A stretch of 45,848 bases of DNA. Origin: Chitinophagaceae bacterium (GTDB lineage Bacteria > Bacteroidota > Bacteroidia > Chitinophagales > Chitinophagaceae). The DNA is taken from positions 1 through 45,848 of the forward strand of contig JAGXRG010000019.1 of the NCBI GenBank assembly GCA_018335935.1, given 5' to 3'. The translations under genes were made by a program, and so were the position numbers. The notes beneath the pieces were generated by a model. It was not told where the DNA came from. It saw only the letters and a list, made by a program, of their open reading frames with translations, and did no database searches. Of the stretch, positions 29,901 through 38,857 are shown piece by piece (the first letter of the stretch is position 1; each line of letters opens with the position of its first letter).

Positions 29901-32900
29901 TGCATAATTTGCAAGTGTACCTGATGTTCCATTCGATCTTCTAAAAGCTACAACATAGCCAGTACCACTTTGTGTACTACTATTATTAATAATATTATTA
30001 CGTAAATGTAAAGTAGAAGTGGTTGCAGTTGTACTGGTTGTGTGATACAATCCAGTTGTACTAAAGTTAGTACCTATTGAAGACGCATTTATAAAAATGG
30101 TATTGTAATAAACATAATTGTTAGAAGTTGCACCTGTTGAAATAATTCCAATTCCTCTAATTACCTCAGATGTTGAGTTTGCATTTGGAGCTTTTAAATC
30201 TCCAATAAAATTATTTACTATTGTTCTTGTTGTGCTTGCTGTTGAACCAGAAATTTGAATACCATAAACAACTCCAGTTGTTACAACTGAACTATAATTA
30301 GTTAAATCAAAAATTTTATTTCTATCTATTGTAGCAGTAGTGCTTGCTGATACCCAAATACCATTAATGGTTCCTGTAGTTATTGCATTTGCACTTAAGC
30401 CAAAAATTGTATTTTGATATAAGTTTATTGTTGTTCCTCCACTAACAGCAATACCTCTAACACTACCAGTAGTTAGCGTATTGCCTGTAATATTAGAAAT
30501 AGAATTACTATAAATATTTTTTGTTGTACCAGTAGAAACGTTGATACCCGAAATTGTTGTAGCAACTACTCCACCTTCTGTAGTTAACGAATCAATTGTA
30601 TTCGAAAAAATATTATCATTACCTGCACCAGTTGTTATGCCTATTAATGTACAAGCACAATTAAGGTTTCTAATAGTATTGTTTTTTGTTTGATTTCCAA
30701 CACCAGTAAGGTTTACAGTTAATGCTGTAATAGCTCCAGTTCCACCTTGCCAATTTGCAAAAGTATTACCATCAATAATTCTTGAGTTAGTTGATGCATC
30801 GGTACTGACCCAACCAGCAATAGTTGCAGTACCTGAGACTGTAATATTTGAAAAATTATTACCACTTAAAGTTGCTGTACTATTTGCATTAGATGTTGCT
30901 GTGTTTGTGTATAAAGTCATTGCACCACTTGTTGCATCTCTAGTAAAAGTGCCTATAATACTATTGTTATTAGTTGTTTCAGATCCTCCTGAAGGTAGAA
31001 CTACGCTATTTGTTATGAATATTATTGTTCCAGTAGTTTTAACATTCAAATCAGTAAATGTATTACTTCTTATGTTTTGAGATAGCGTTGCAGCAGTATT
31101 TGAAATAAATGTAATGGCAGAAGTACTAGTATTAGTAAAGTTTATTCCTCTAAAATCATTGCCTGTAATGGTTAAAGCAGAAGTATTTGTTGCTGTAGTT
31201 ACTGTAATGCCTACAAATGCTGCTGAATTTGCAGTTGTATAAGTAACTAAATCTCCTAATGTGTTTCCAAATTGATTATTATTAATATTAATTTGTGAAG
31301 TAATTGCTGAAGTTGTAGTTACAAGTGTAAGAGTACCCGAAGCAGCAGTTTTAGTTATATTTCTAACAATGTTATTATTAATGTTTAAAGTTGTAACTAC
31401 AGTAGAATTATCATAAATAATCATTGCCCCAGTACCTGTATTGGTTGCTTCAATAACTTGATTATTATTAATATTTAACACACCAGATCCACCATTATTA
31501 TCAACTCCATAAAATGCAGATGCAGCTGTACCATAAGAAGTACAGTTCTGAATAATATTGTTTTCTATAGCAATGGCACCTGTTGCAGCATTTAGAATTC
31601 CCCTAAAAGTATTTACACCTGTTGTTGTAATTGCTGATCCTACTGAAATAGAATTTGCAGTAGTTATGCTACCAATGGTATTGTTAGAGATTGTAAAAAT
31701 TCCATTCGTTCCAACTGTGCTAATAGCATTAAAAGTATAACCAATTGCAGCATCTGGTCCACCTAAATCAAATCCCCCAATATTATTGTTTTGAATATTT
31801 ACCGTGCCAACACTAGTAGCATAAATTCCAGTTACTAAGCCTGCTGTAACTGTAGAAACAATAGAAATAGCAGCATTGCCAGTTGAAGCACCAATAGTAT
31901 TACCTGTTATTGTTCCAACATTAACGCTTCCTGCAAGAATTGAAATTCCAGAGAATATACCAGGTGAAGTTGTAGTTGCACTGTTCGTAGATAATGAAAT
32001 TGCTGTTATTGTATTATTTTGAACACTTGATGCAGTTACTATACCTACAGTGAGTTCTATTGCTCTAAATAAAGGTGTAGTACTACCATTACTTCTAAAA
32101 TAACTAGTAACACCAGTTCCGTTTTCATCTGCAAATCCTATAATATTATCATTTATTGTATATCCATTTCCTGTTAAAATTTGTATAGCTCTGTGAGTTA
32201 ATGAATTTGCTGTGATACCTCTTGCTGCACTTTGAAAAAATTTGTTATTATTAATAATCCAATTAGTAGAATTAGAACTTATTAAAATACCAGTTGAAGT
32301 AGTAGCAGCCTGAAAATAATCTGAAATATTATTATTAATAATTGAAATGTTATCATTTTCTCTTGCTGAAGTACCAGCAGAGTAAATAATATTTGCTGGT
32401 AGGTTAGTACTAGCTGCAGTTAAATTACAATTGCTAATTGTATTGTCATCATTACCATTGGTTGTACCTGTTGAAAATACAATAACACCAGTAGTTGCTG
32501 AATTACCACAACCTGCAACGGTACAATTAGTAATTGTATTATTAGTTGCGTCTGCAATAAAACGCACTGCACTACCACTTGTTGTTTGCAGGTTTTGAAT
32601 TCTTAAAGAATTGCCACCTGTATTTAGCCCATCAATAGTAAGATTGTCAGCTCCATTTAAATCAATAATTGGTGCTGATAAGCCACCAGAAATTATTCTA
32701 TTTACTCCACCATCTGGTGAAATATTTATGCTTGTATAATTTGCTGAACCTGTTCCACTTGCATTTAAAACTGCTGTTGCAGTTTCAGTGGTATTTCCTC
32801 CTATTAAAATATTAATTACGCCTCTGTGTGTGCCAGCATTAATAGCATCAAATGCTGTTTTTAAAGTGGTATAACAAGCAAATAAAGTTCCAACTGTTGC

Positions 32901-35900
32901 AGATACACCAATAGGGTTTGAGTTTACTGTAGCTACAACGCTTGTTCTAGAAGCCGTTGTACAGCCCAAATAAGTTGCATCTACCCAATATGTTGTTGTG
33001 CTTGAAATTGATGGAGTGTTAAATGTTGTACCTGTTCCTATAGCTGAGCCTCCAGATGAAACTGTATACCAATTTACTGTTCCTGCAGATGCACTTGCAC
33101 CTAATGTTACTGAACCATTTCCACATCTGGTATTGGGTGTTGTGCCAGTTATTGTAGGTACAGTGTTGTTTATAGTTGCAATAACTTGTGTTCTACTTGT
33201 AGATATACAACCATTATTATTTGCTTCTACCCAATAAGAAGTGGTTGAGGCAATCGATGGAGTTGTAAAGTTTGTTCCAGTTCCTAATAATGAACCACCT
33301 GAAGAAGCAGAATACCATTTTACAATACCTACAGATGCAGTAGCACTTAGGGTAACAGTTCCAGTGCCACATCTAAATCCTGGTGTTGTACTTGTTATAG
33401 TAGGTACTGTTGCTACAGTTACAGTTATTGTTGTTGAATCTGCACAATAATTAGATAATAGTTCAGTTAATTTAACTTTATAATTAGTTGTAGTTGTAGG
33501 ACTAACATTTATGGTTTGTGTGGTTAAATTTCCTGGAGTCCATAATAAACTAGGGCTTAATGGTACATCATCGCTATAAACAGGATTTCCATACAAAGCA
33601 CCATCCTCGCCACTTGGAGGATTTGCTTGATCTAAAACAGTATTATCGAAATTAATATAAACATCTAAAGCAGCATCAATAACTGGTGTTGAAAGCCAAT
33701 GGTATTGTTCTAAAGGAATTTCATTGGCAGATAAAGATCTGTTCCATAATTTAAACCCATCTATTTTTCCATTAAAATAGTTATTGCTACTTCTAGAATT
33801 ATCATGAAATCTGATGTTAGCTAAATTATTAGCTATTTCTACAGAGCCAGAGTGAGAATTAATTCCATTATCAGCTTTTGAACCCTCATTATAGCTTGCA
33901 ATTAAATTACCATTTAAATATCCTTTAAAATGTGTACCATCAGTTGCATCTTGATCAAAAACAAAAGCAATATGATACCATTGACCCGTATTAATTGCTG
34001 TATAAACTGGTGTCCAAGGAGTATTACTTTCCCAAACTAAACAATATACATTTCCATTTTCTATATATATCGATAAACCATTATTACCTCCTCCCTCATT
34101 ATATAAAACTTGTCTCGTAGTATTGTCGTTTGCTTTAAACCATAGCATAACAGTTCTGTAGTCTGTGTTTCCTAGGTTAATTAAGTTTGAGTTCGCTATA
34201 CCTACATAATCTGTTGTACCATTGAATTGTAGAGATTTGTTGGTATAATTTAAACTAAGATTTATATTGCTGCCGTTACAAATAGTTGTATTTGGTGTTG
34301 CAGTATAATTACTAACTTGATCTATATAAACTCTTGCAGAGTCTATGCCTTGTGATACACCACTATTAAATTTTTCAACTTTAACCCAGCCTCTATTACC
34401 TGTACCCCAAGTTACATTAATAGTTGGAGAGCTTGAGCTAGTTGGTGTACCACCTGTAATGGTCCAAGCTAAAGAATCATAACTACAAGGCAAACTATAA
34501 GTTACTGTTTCATTTTGACAAACAATATTTTTAATATTGCTTAATGAATTTATGATTACAGTTGCAGTAACCATAGTACGTGTACTGGTTGTACAAGTAG
34601 CTGTTGTAGCATCAACCCAATAATTTGTAGTAACAGAAAGTGATGGGGTTGTAAAATTATTTCCTGTAGCTAATAAATTTCCACCAGTTGGGGCGTCATA
34701 CCAATTTACATTACCTGCAGAAGCAGTTGCACTTAAATTCAAAGTTCCAACTCCACACCTTGTAGCAGGGGTACTGCCTGTTATTGTTGGCATTGTTGAA
34801 TTAACTGTAACTAAAATGGTTGTTGAATCGGCACAATAGTTAGATAATTGTTCTGTTAATTTAACTTTATAATTGGTTGTTGTACTTGGGCTTATACTTA
34901 TTGATTGAGTAGTAAGATTCCCTGGAGTCCATAGTAAACTTGGGCTTAATGGTACATCATCACTATACACAGGAGAACCATATAAAGCACCATCTTCTCC
35001 ACTTGGTGGATTTGCTTGATCTAAAACATTATTATCAAAATTAATATACACATCTAATGCAGCATCAATAACTGGAGTTGTAAGCCAATGGTATTGCTCT
35101 AAAGGAATTTCACTAGCCGATAAAGCTCTGTTCCATAATTTAAAACCATCTATTTTTCCATTAAAATATTGGTTGCTATATAAAGAATTATCATGAAATC
35201 GGATGTTTGCTAAATTGCTGCCAATTTCTACTGAGCCTGAGTGAGGTTTTACTCCATCAGCAGCTTTTGAGCCTTCATTAAAACTAGAGATTAAACTACC
35301 ATTTAAATATCCTTTAAAATGTGTACCATCAGTTGCATTCTGATCAAAAACAAAACATATATGATACCATTGGCCCACATTAATTGCAGTATAAACAGGT
35401 GTCCAGGCTGTATTATCTTCCCATGCTAAACAATATACATTTCCATTTTGGATATATATAGAAAATCCATTTACCGAACCTCCTTCATTATATAAAACTT
35501 GTCTTGTATTAATATCGTTTGCTTTGAATGAAAGCATTACAGTTCTATAGTCTGTTGTTAATAGATTTATTAAATTAGAGTTGGCTATACTAACATAATC
35601 TGTTGTGCCATTGAATTGTAAAGATTTATTGGTATAATTTAAACTAAGATTAATATTATTTCCATTACAAATTGTAGTATCTGGTGTTGCTACATATTGA
35701 CTCACTTGATCTATATAAACTTTTGCAGAATCTATACCTTGAGAAACACCACTATAAAATTTTTCAACTTTAACCCAACCTCGATTACCTGTTCCCCATG
35801 TTACATTAATAGTTGGAGAGCTAGAACTTGTTGGAGTGCCACCAGTAATTGTCCAAACTAAAGAATCATAACTGCAAGGAATGCTATAAGTGACTGTTTC

Positions 35901-37289
35901 ATTTTGGCAAACAATATTTTGAATTCCTGAAAGTGGATTTGAATTGATGGTTACAGTTGCAGCAAACCTATCAACACTTTCACAATTATTTACTGTTTGA
36001 GTTGCATAATAAGTTGTTGCATTAACAAGTTGAGTTGAGGTTGCTAAAGCGACTCCCCCAGATGATGAAGCATACCATTTTATGTCTGAACCTGTTGCAA
36101 TTAAATGTGCAACTTTTGCCCCTGAACAAAAATTTTGGCTAGCAGAACCAGTTGGTGCAGAAGGAGGGAAACATACAAAGTTTTGCACATTAAGGTAACC
36201 AGTAGCTGAAGATGAAAACCATGTATTTGTTTTATTAGATGCAGATGAAGCTGTTGAACCCCATGTGCCAGTTAATTGTGGAATGCCATTAAAATATAAC
36301 TCATTTGCTAAAATATTATTATTTGTAATACTAGCTTTTGTAGATTCTTTAATGTTAAGAATGCCATTTGTTAAAGTAGAGGAAGCACTAAGTGTAATTG
36401 ATTTTTCTCCACTACCAGATAAAGTAAGATTTGAGTAAGTTACTCCCGTGTAAACGGTTTGGTTGGTTCCATAATATTCAACTGTACTTGTTGAATTTAG
36501 AGTCATGGTTTGAAAAAGATCTGGGAAATTACTACCTGTTTGTCCTCCTGCACTTGCACCTAAACGTATAGTAGATCCTGCATTTAAAGTAAGTGAACCA
36601 CCAAGACCCCATCTATTTAAAGTATAAGTTGAAAGGTCTAGGGTACCTGCCATAACATGAATATCAGAACTCATTACAACACTACTATTGGCAACTAAAT
36701 TTAGTGTTGGAGAATTAATTATAAATTTTCCAAAATCATCAGTATGTGAAAATGTTTGATTTCCTGTACCATTAAATTCCCATAAAAGTTCATAAACTCC
36801 AGGAGAGTTGCTATAAGTTAGATTAGTTCCAAAAAAGCTACCACCTATAACCATTTTTTGCCCTGTTGCCGGATTACCATAACCATAAATATTACCAGAC
36901 ATTCTTACATTGCCCGTTCTACCAGATGAAGAAGTTGTTGTAAATGTTCTGTTTGATGTAATATCAAAATTTAACCGTCCAATAATATTTACTACACCGC
37001 AAACTGCATTAACATTTACTGTTACTATATGGCCAGAAGCTATTATTACACTATCTCCAGCACCAGGTACACCTGAAGGGCTCCAAGTACCAGCAGTATT
37101 CCAATTTCCGGTACCTGTACTTGTTTTTGTTTGAGCTGTAACATTAAAATGAAGTATAACACAAAATAGAAAAATAGGGAGGCAATATGCTCCTTTATTT
37201 AAAATATTTTTAACTAAAGCATTGATGAAGGTCTTTTTTAACACATTCACACTAAACACACTTCTAACAGTAAAGAAAAAATAACTCAT
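23958..37289 (-). CDS. Giant T9SS-secreted surface protein (Ig-like, LamG-like and duplicated beta-helix modules)
   Basis: The 4443-residue protein has a signal sequence after a basic N-terminal extension (hydrophobic core 36-50, AQ at 52-53; a GTG at residue 16 is another possible start). In order: beta-sandwich region 57-370; Ig-like domain 373-453; PKD-like segment and LamG-like domain to about 830; Ig-like 833-910; a second PKD/LamG-like pair to about 1290; two Ig-like domains 1296-1453; two large right-handed beta-helix modules (about 1458-2586 and 2590-3685), each ending GYSGTGTxPDIGA(D/S)E; a W-rich beta domain to 3836; a conserved block 3858-4133 shared with the gene at 38858; a fibronectin-like region; and a type A sorting tail 4358-4442 (FPNPI, then GNYTIQI and SGTYIVRV). 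It is N/T/S-rich. It is probably anchored at the surface or released through T9SS, as an adhesin or glycan-binding protein. No catalytic residues stand out. Confidence 0.9.
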   Translation of the reverse strand: MSYFFFTVRSVFSVNVLKKTFINALVKNILNKGAYCLPIFLFCVILHFNVTAQTKTSTGTGNWNTAGTWSPSGVPGAGDSVIIASGHIVTVNVNAVCGVVNIIGRLNFDITSNRTFTTTSSSGRTGNVRMSGNIYGYGNPATGQKMVIGGSFFGTNLTYSNSPGVYELLWEFNGTGNQTFSHTDDFGKFIINSPTLNLVANSSVVMSSDIHVMAGTLDLSTYTLNRWGLGGSLTLNAGSTIRLGASAGGQTGSNFPDLFQTMTLNSTSTVEYYGTNQTVYTGVTYSNLTLSGSGEKSITLSASSTLTNGILNIKESTKASITNNNILANELYFNGIPQLTGTWGSTASSASNKTNTWFSSSATGYLNVQNFVCFPPSAPTGSASQNFCSGAKVAHLIATGSDIKWYASSSGGVALATSTQLVNATTYYATQTVNNCESVDRFAATVTINSNPLSGIQNIVCQNETVTYSIPCSYDSLVWTITGGTPTSSSSPTINVTWGTGNRGWVKVEKFYSGVSQGIDSAKVYIDQVSQYVATPDTTICNGNNINLSLNYTNKSLQFNGTTDYVSIANSNLINLLTTDYRTVMLSFKANDINTRQVLYNEGGSVNGFSIYIQNGNVYCLAWEDNTAWTPVYTAINVGQWYHICFVFDQNATDGTHFKGYLNGSLISSFNEGSKAADGVKPHSGSVEIGSNLANIRFHDNSLYSNQYFNGKIDGFKLWNRALSASEIPLEQYHWLTTPVIDAALDVYINFDNNVLDQANPPSGEDGALYGSPVYSDDVPLSPSLLWTPGNLTTQSISISPSTTTNYKVKLTEQLSNYCADSTTILVTVNSTMPTITGSTPATRCGVGTLNLSATASAGNVNWYDAPTGGNLLATGNNFTTPSLSVTTNYWVDATTATCTTSTRTMVTATVIINSLSNIKNIVCQNETVTYSLPCSYDSLAWTITGGTPTSSSSPTINVTWGTGNRGWVKVEKFNSGVSQGIDSARVYIDQVSNYTATPNTTICNGSNINLSLNYTNKSLQFNGTTDYVGIANSNLINLGNTDYRTVMLWFKANDNTTRQVLYNEGGGNNGLSIYIENGNVYCLVWESNTPWTPVYTAINTGQWYHIAFVFDQDATDGTHFKGYLNGNLIASYNEGSKADNGINSHSGSVEIANNLANIRFHDNSRSSNNYFNGKIDGFKLWNRSLSANEIPLEQYHWLSTPVIDAALDVYINFDNTVLDQANPPSGEDGALYGNPVYSDDVPLSPSLLWTPGNLTTQTINVSPTTTTNYKVKLTELLSNYCADSTTITVTVATVPTITSTTPGFRCGTGTVTLSATASVGIVKWYSASSGGSLLGTGTNFTTPSIASTTSYWVEANNNGCISTSRTQVIATINNTVPTITGTTPNTRCGNGSVTLGASASAGTVNWYTVSSGGSAIGTGTTFNTPSISSTTTYWVDATYLGCTTASRTSVVATVNSNPIGVSATVGTLFACYTTLKTAFDAINAGTHRGVINILIGGNTTETATAVLNASGTGSANYTSINISPDGGVNRIISGGLSAPIIDLNGADNLTIDGLNTGGNSLRIQNLQTTSGSAVRFIADATNNTITNCTVAGCGNSATTGVIVFSTGTTNGNDDNTISNCNLTAASTNLPANIIYSAGTSARENDNISIINNNISDYFQAATTSTGILISSNSTNWIINNNKFFQSAARGITANSLTHRAIQILTGNGYTINDNIIGFADENGTGVTSYFRSNGSTTPLFRAIELTVGIVTASSVQNNTITAISLSTNSATTTSPGIFSGISILAGSVNVGTITGNTIGASTGNAAISIVSTVTAGLVTGIYATSVGTVNIQNNNIGGFDLGGPDAAIGYTFNAISTVGTNGIFTISNNTIGSITTANSISVGSAITTTGVNTFRGILNAATGAIAIENNIIQNCTSYGTAASAFYGVDNNGGSGVLNINNNQVIEATNTGTGAMIIYDNSTVVTTLNINNNIVRNITKTAASGTLTLVTTTSAITSQININNNQFGNTLGDLVTYTTANSAAFVGITVTTATNTSALTITGNDFRGINFTNTSTSAITFISNTAATLSQNIRSNTFTDLNVKTTGTIIFITNSVVLPSGGSETTNNNSIIGTFTRDATSGAMTLYTNTATSNANSTATLSGNNFSNITVSGTATIAGWVSTDASTNSRIIDGNTFANWQGGTGAITALTVNLTGVGNQTKNNTIRNLNCACTLIGITTGAGNDNIFSNTIDSLTTEGGVVATTISGINVSTGTTKNIYSNSISNITGNTLTTGSVRGIAVSGGTTINLYQNTIFGLSANAITTGTINGIWVSASTTATIDRNKIFDLTNYSSVVTTGVVYGIQISGSTASTTRTIVNNFIGDLKAPNANSTSEVIRGIGIISTGATSNNYVYYNTIFINASSIGTNFSTTGLYHTTSTTATTSTLHLRNNIINNSSTQSGTGYVVAFRRSNGTSGTLANYASASNNNLFYAGVPGTYNLLFYNTTNNAQTITQYKQGVFTAGTISPRDQLSVSEDMLSSGAFLSTDPSDPDFLKINPAAVTLVESGAVNISGITTDNGGTIRHGNPGYSGTGTAPDIGADEVDSYVITSLSGTYNVGTGQTFTSLTRGGAIFSLINNRGLSGNVIINITSDLSENGVEPLSQWAEYGGSGYTITIKSSAAVVRNITGTVNNGLIRLNGADRVLIDGSVGGSGRYLRFSNTNTGTSAATFTFLNDATNDTIKNCIIEGSTTNSVGGVVFFSTTNATTGNDDNVVTNNIITNAGSSLPRYAIYSAGTSLKTNSTNTISNNEISNFYLATATTSGINIAGNNSSWTISGNKIFQTATRLYTTGATHYGITITSGDGYTITDNIIGFANNLGTGTTNLIGNSVDLTGFPSSYTTTGTANATRYVGINCTFTAAGTVSSIQNNIIGGFALYTSSSTATANGMWCGIAITAGNANIGTLTGNTIGSITGQNSVYAVTTTTNGAAVGIYTTTANTINIQNNIVGGINSIGTINTVTGNFTGIDVAGVGSYTISNNLIGNTTESNIRTGNLLEGANLSNTGSIFQQTSGTSSAIVGIRSSNTGNSISITNNTLRGFATSTTNQTFTGITTSGTMTGSTPSVLIDDNYLGTASTSLINYTVANSGTLTGINISNTIATTYSIQRNNFRGINHLATGSNTHNYIVLAGATSANAISNINTNTFTNLNVNTTGQITFITNSVAIPSTGTQNVNGNSIVGSFTRSAASGNLYLFNSSATTVSGGVSNHNNNNFSYININGSASNLGWVVTDAGDASRTFQNNTFSNWVGGSGSITAYNVGANSTNTNISTNIIRNISSSGSITAISAISGNGNITNNTIDSLISSGSTAVITGISISSSVITNNVFGNTISNLINSNINSSSINGISTVGGGTVNIYQNTIYNLIAATTTTGTINGISIGGSAGNTFTVYRNKIYDLTSNGTTTSGGTVNGISVTTSIDDAQITLRNNIIGNLSFPQVSSTLDVIRGLHLAATGPNASMYVYYNTVVINATSTGANFSTTGVYHLTNTTFNVGSLDLRNNIISNSSTPKGTGLTVAYLRSSTDLNNYSTNSNNNLYFAGTPSSSNLIFYDGTNADQTLTAFKSRMTTRDALSISENLITNLKFLSLTGSSSSFLMMNPSKGSAVESGARNIAGVTIDYNGNTRQGNAGYSGTGTYPDIGASEYNGLVCSGLWTGFVSSDWNNISNWDCEIPTSSTNVTIPNGLSYYPILNSGTGIANNITIASSASITINGGTLQVAGNITNNGSLSVSSGYVEFNGSTAQTISNSTFASNTIPNLIINNTSGVTLNGQLNIIDELIINNGRINTNGNIVLKSSSAKTARIPTILSSDPTPINGNITMERYIPGRRKYRLLTSSVTTSPLTSLSPGQESLSIWGNWQNSGDNVTANVGTIITGGSFNDGFDQHTSTPSVFNYDDIGHRYISHSTLHGKNTKYTPLKAGVAYYFFVYGDRLNTASASSPNHTILKATGTVLTGDQNYTINSTQPLTNIVGDYTFLGNPFASPIDWATLPKTNLENTYWGWDPNLSSTGGYITVNTSGGVTLIAPFSGTVGLNQYIQSGQGFFVRTAAANPTLTIREIDKVSDYNTNAFRGPKDLALIAVNLFYKNNGNSILADGAIVAFDSAYNNDKGKEDANKFFTSNEGLAIKNNNELFSIDARNLPQAEDSIVINNFRLTKPQYSLQIFLQNFEAANVQPFLEDKYLNTLQSLSITDTNWINFNVNANDAASFNQNRFKIVFKNRNNLPGMINNISATRIYRKIQVDYKVENENNVAKYELQKSNDGVDFSLLATINPKGDAPSQNYQFIDEYPLVGKNYYRIKLVSNSNLNLLSKVAVVDLDEVKGSIYIFPNPIIGKSFNVNFKDLNEGNYTIQIINSFGKIVENHSLNHTGSNNNYSINFKNTVSSGTYIVRVVNESILLTQKVIINN
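24892..25717 (-). repeat. 826-bp segment shared with 39583-40408 (inverted copy)
   Basis: It encodes the block from ERYIPGRRKYRLL to NNGNSILADG of the giant protein. The DNA is nearly the same as 39583-40408 on the other strand, with runs of dozens of identical bases in the NQYIQSGQGFFVRTAAANP part. Confidence 0.9.
33412..34541 (-). repeat. Tandem LamG module, second copy
   Basis: This stretch repeats 34801-35930 at a constant offset of 1389 bp (for example CATTTTG at 34511 and 35900, GCACAATA at 33442 and 34831). It encodes the PKD-like plus LamG-like pair from NIVCQNETVTYS to LSNYCADSTT. Copies are nearly identical at the protein level over long stretches. Confidence 0.9.
34801..35930 (-). 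repeat. Tandem LamG module, first copy
   Basis: It is the upstream copy (in gene direction) of the module at 33412-34541, separated from it by one Ig-like domain at about 34560-34795. Substitutions such as Y for N in EKFYSGVSQG versus EKFNSGVSQG distinguish the copies. Confidence 0.9.
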
Positions 37290-37368
37290 TTTATCATATA
37301 GATACAGGTTAAATAGAATAGATTCTACAATTATTATAACGAATTAATTTTCTATATGTTATATTTTT

Positions 37369-37407
37369 TCTAATGATTTTCTAATCATTTTCTAATTTAA
37401 TTCTAAT
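37369..37407. promoter_or_regulatory. Four TCTAAT boxes at exact 11-bp spacing in the divergent promoter region
   Basis: TCTAAT occurs at 37369, 37380, 37391 and 37402, and the first two units are followed by GATTT and CATTT. The array lies midway between the giant gene (start 37289, minus) and the tail-fibre-like gene (start 37491, plus). One box per helical turn puts all copies on one face of the DNA, as expected of an operator. A dyad AACCAT-AAA-ATGGTT follows at 37432-37446. Confidence 0.5.
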
Positions 37408-37490
37408 CTCTTTAAGCTTAATCACTATAATAACCATAAAATGGTTTACGTTATTATTTGTTTGGTACTCGTAAAATTTGCGTTGATTTT

Positions 37491-38834
37491 ATGAATAAAA
37501 TAATTCATTTGAAAACTGTGATTCAAAGAAAATTAGCTTTATTGTGTTTTTTATTTTTTTTCTTTTCTACTAAATGCTTTTTACAAGCTGTAGGCATAAG
37601 TGAGGTTGCTATAACACCAGATGCATCTTGTATCCTAGAATTAAACTCTACTACAAAAGGGTTATTAATAACAAGAATGACTGAAGCAGAAAGAGATGCT
37701 ATTGGCTCACCTGCACAAGGACTAATAATTTACAATACCACTAGTAATTTATTTAATTTTTATAATGGAACTACATGGCTAGCTCTAATAACAGCAAACA
37801 ATATAGTTAATAATATTTCAGGTACAAATAATAGAATTACAATTAATGGAACAAACAGTAATCCTGTAATTGATATAGCTTCTAACTATTCAGGACAAAA
37901 TAGTATAAATACCCTTGGCACAATTACAACAGGCACATGGAATGGTTCGTTAATTAGCTCAGCATTTGGAGGTACAGGTAATGGATTTACCAAATTTTCT
38001 GGCCCAACAACATCTGAAAAAACATTTACACTACCCAATGCTAGTGCTACTATATTAACAACAAATAGTGCTGTTACTGCAGCTCAAGGAGGAACTGGTT
38101 TTTCGAGTTATGCTGTTGGAGATATATTGTTTGCAAATACTACAAATACATTAAGTAAACTTGCTGGTGTAGCTACTGGCAATGCATTAATTTCTGGTGG
38201 TGTTTCAACTGCTCCTAGTTGGGGAAAAATTAATTTAACTTCACATATTTCTGGTGTTTTATCAATTGCAAATGGAGGAACAAACACTTCAACCGCTTTA
38301 AATAACAATAGAATTATGGTGAGTAGTTCTGGAGCCATCAGAGAGGCAACTGCATTAACAAATGGGCAATTACTTATTGGCTCTACGAATGCTGCTCCAG
38401 TGGCAGCAAACCTTACAGAAGGTAATGGAATAAAAATTACTAATTCTGCCGGTGGAATTACCATTGCTAACGAACCAACTATTACTCAAGTATCTTTATC
38501 ATCTCCAACAACCACTACTAGTACAACTGATGTTTTACTAAATGGCATGTCTATTACTCCAGGGGCAGGAGATTACATGGTTTTTTTTACTGGAAATCTT
38601 ACTAATACTAATGATAGAAAACAAGGAACAATTTCTTTATATAAAAATGGAATTAAAATAACAGATTCTGAAATTAGTACTGAGGGTTTTCAGAAAGAAA
38701 GTATAATACCTGTTTCAATTACAAGATATATAACAGGTGTAAATGCTGGTGAAGCCATTGATGTAAGATGGAATGTAACTTCTAATACCGGTACTTTTTA
38801 TTCTAGAACATTAATAGTTCAAAAAGTAAAATAA
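37491..38834 (+). CDS. Secreted phage-tail-fibre-like repeat protein
   Basis: With the ATG at 37491 the product is 447 residues; the TTG at 37458 would only prolong the leader. A signal peptide (LALLCFLFFFFSTKCFLQA) is followed by an opening common in Bacteroidota surface proteins (ELNSTTKGLLITRMTEAERDAI, then GLIIYNTTSNLFNFYNGTTW). Next come short repeats of the phage tail-fibre type (TTGTWNGSLISSAFGGTG, AAQGGTGFSSY, IANGGTNTSTAL) and a C-terminal beta-sandwich (about 340-447). There is no T9SS tail of its own. It lies 23 bp upstream of the T9SS protein gene and is probably co-transcribed and exported with it. The function is unknown; a fibre or adhesin role is inferred. Confidence 0.7.
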   Translation: MNKIIHLKTVIQRKLALLCFLFFFFSTKCFLQAVGISEVAITPDASCILELNSTTKGLLITRMTEAERDAIGSPAQGLIIYNTTSNLFNFYNGTTWLALITANNIVNNISGTNNRITINGTNSNPVIDIASNYSGQNSINTLGTITTGTWNGSLISSAFGGTGNGFTKFSGPTTSEKTFTLPNASATILTTNSAVTAAQGGTGFSSYAVGDILFANTTNTLSKLAGVATGNALISGGVSTAPSWGKINLTSHISGVLSIANGGTNTSTALNNNRIMVSSSGAIREATALTNGQLLIGSTNAAPVAANLTEGNGIKITNSAGGITIANEPTITQVSLSSPTTTTSTTDVLLNGMSITPGAGDYMVFFTGNLTNTNDRKQGTISLYKNGIKITDSEISTEGFQKESIIPVSITRYITGVNAGEAIDVRWNVTSNTGTFYSRTLIVQKVK

Positions 38835-38857
38835 ACTACTGAAGAGTTCAATAATTA

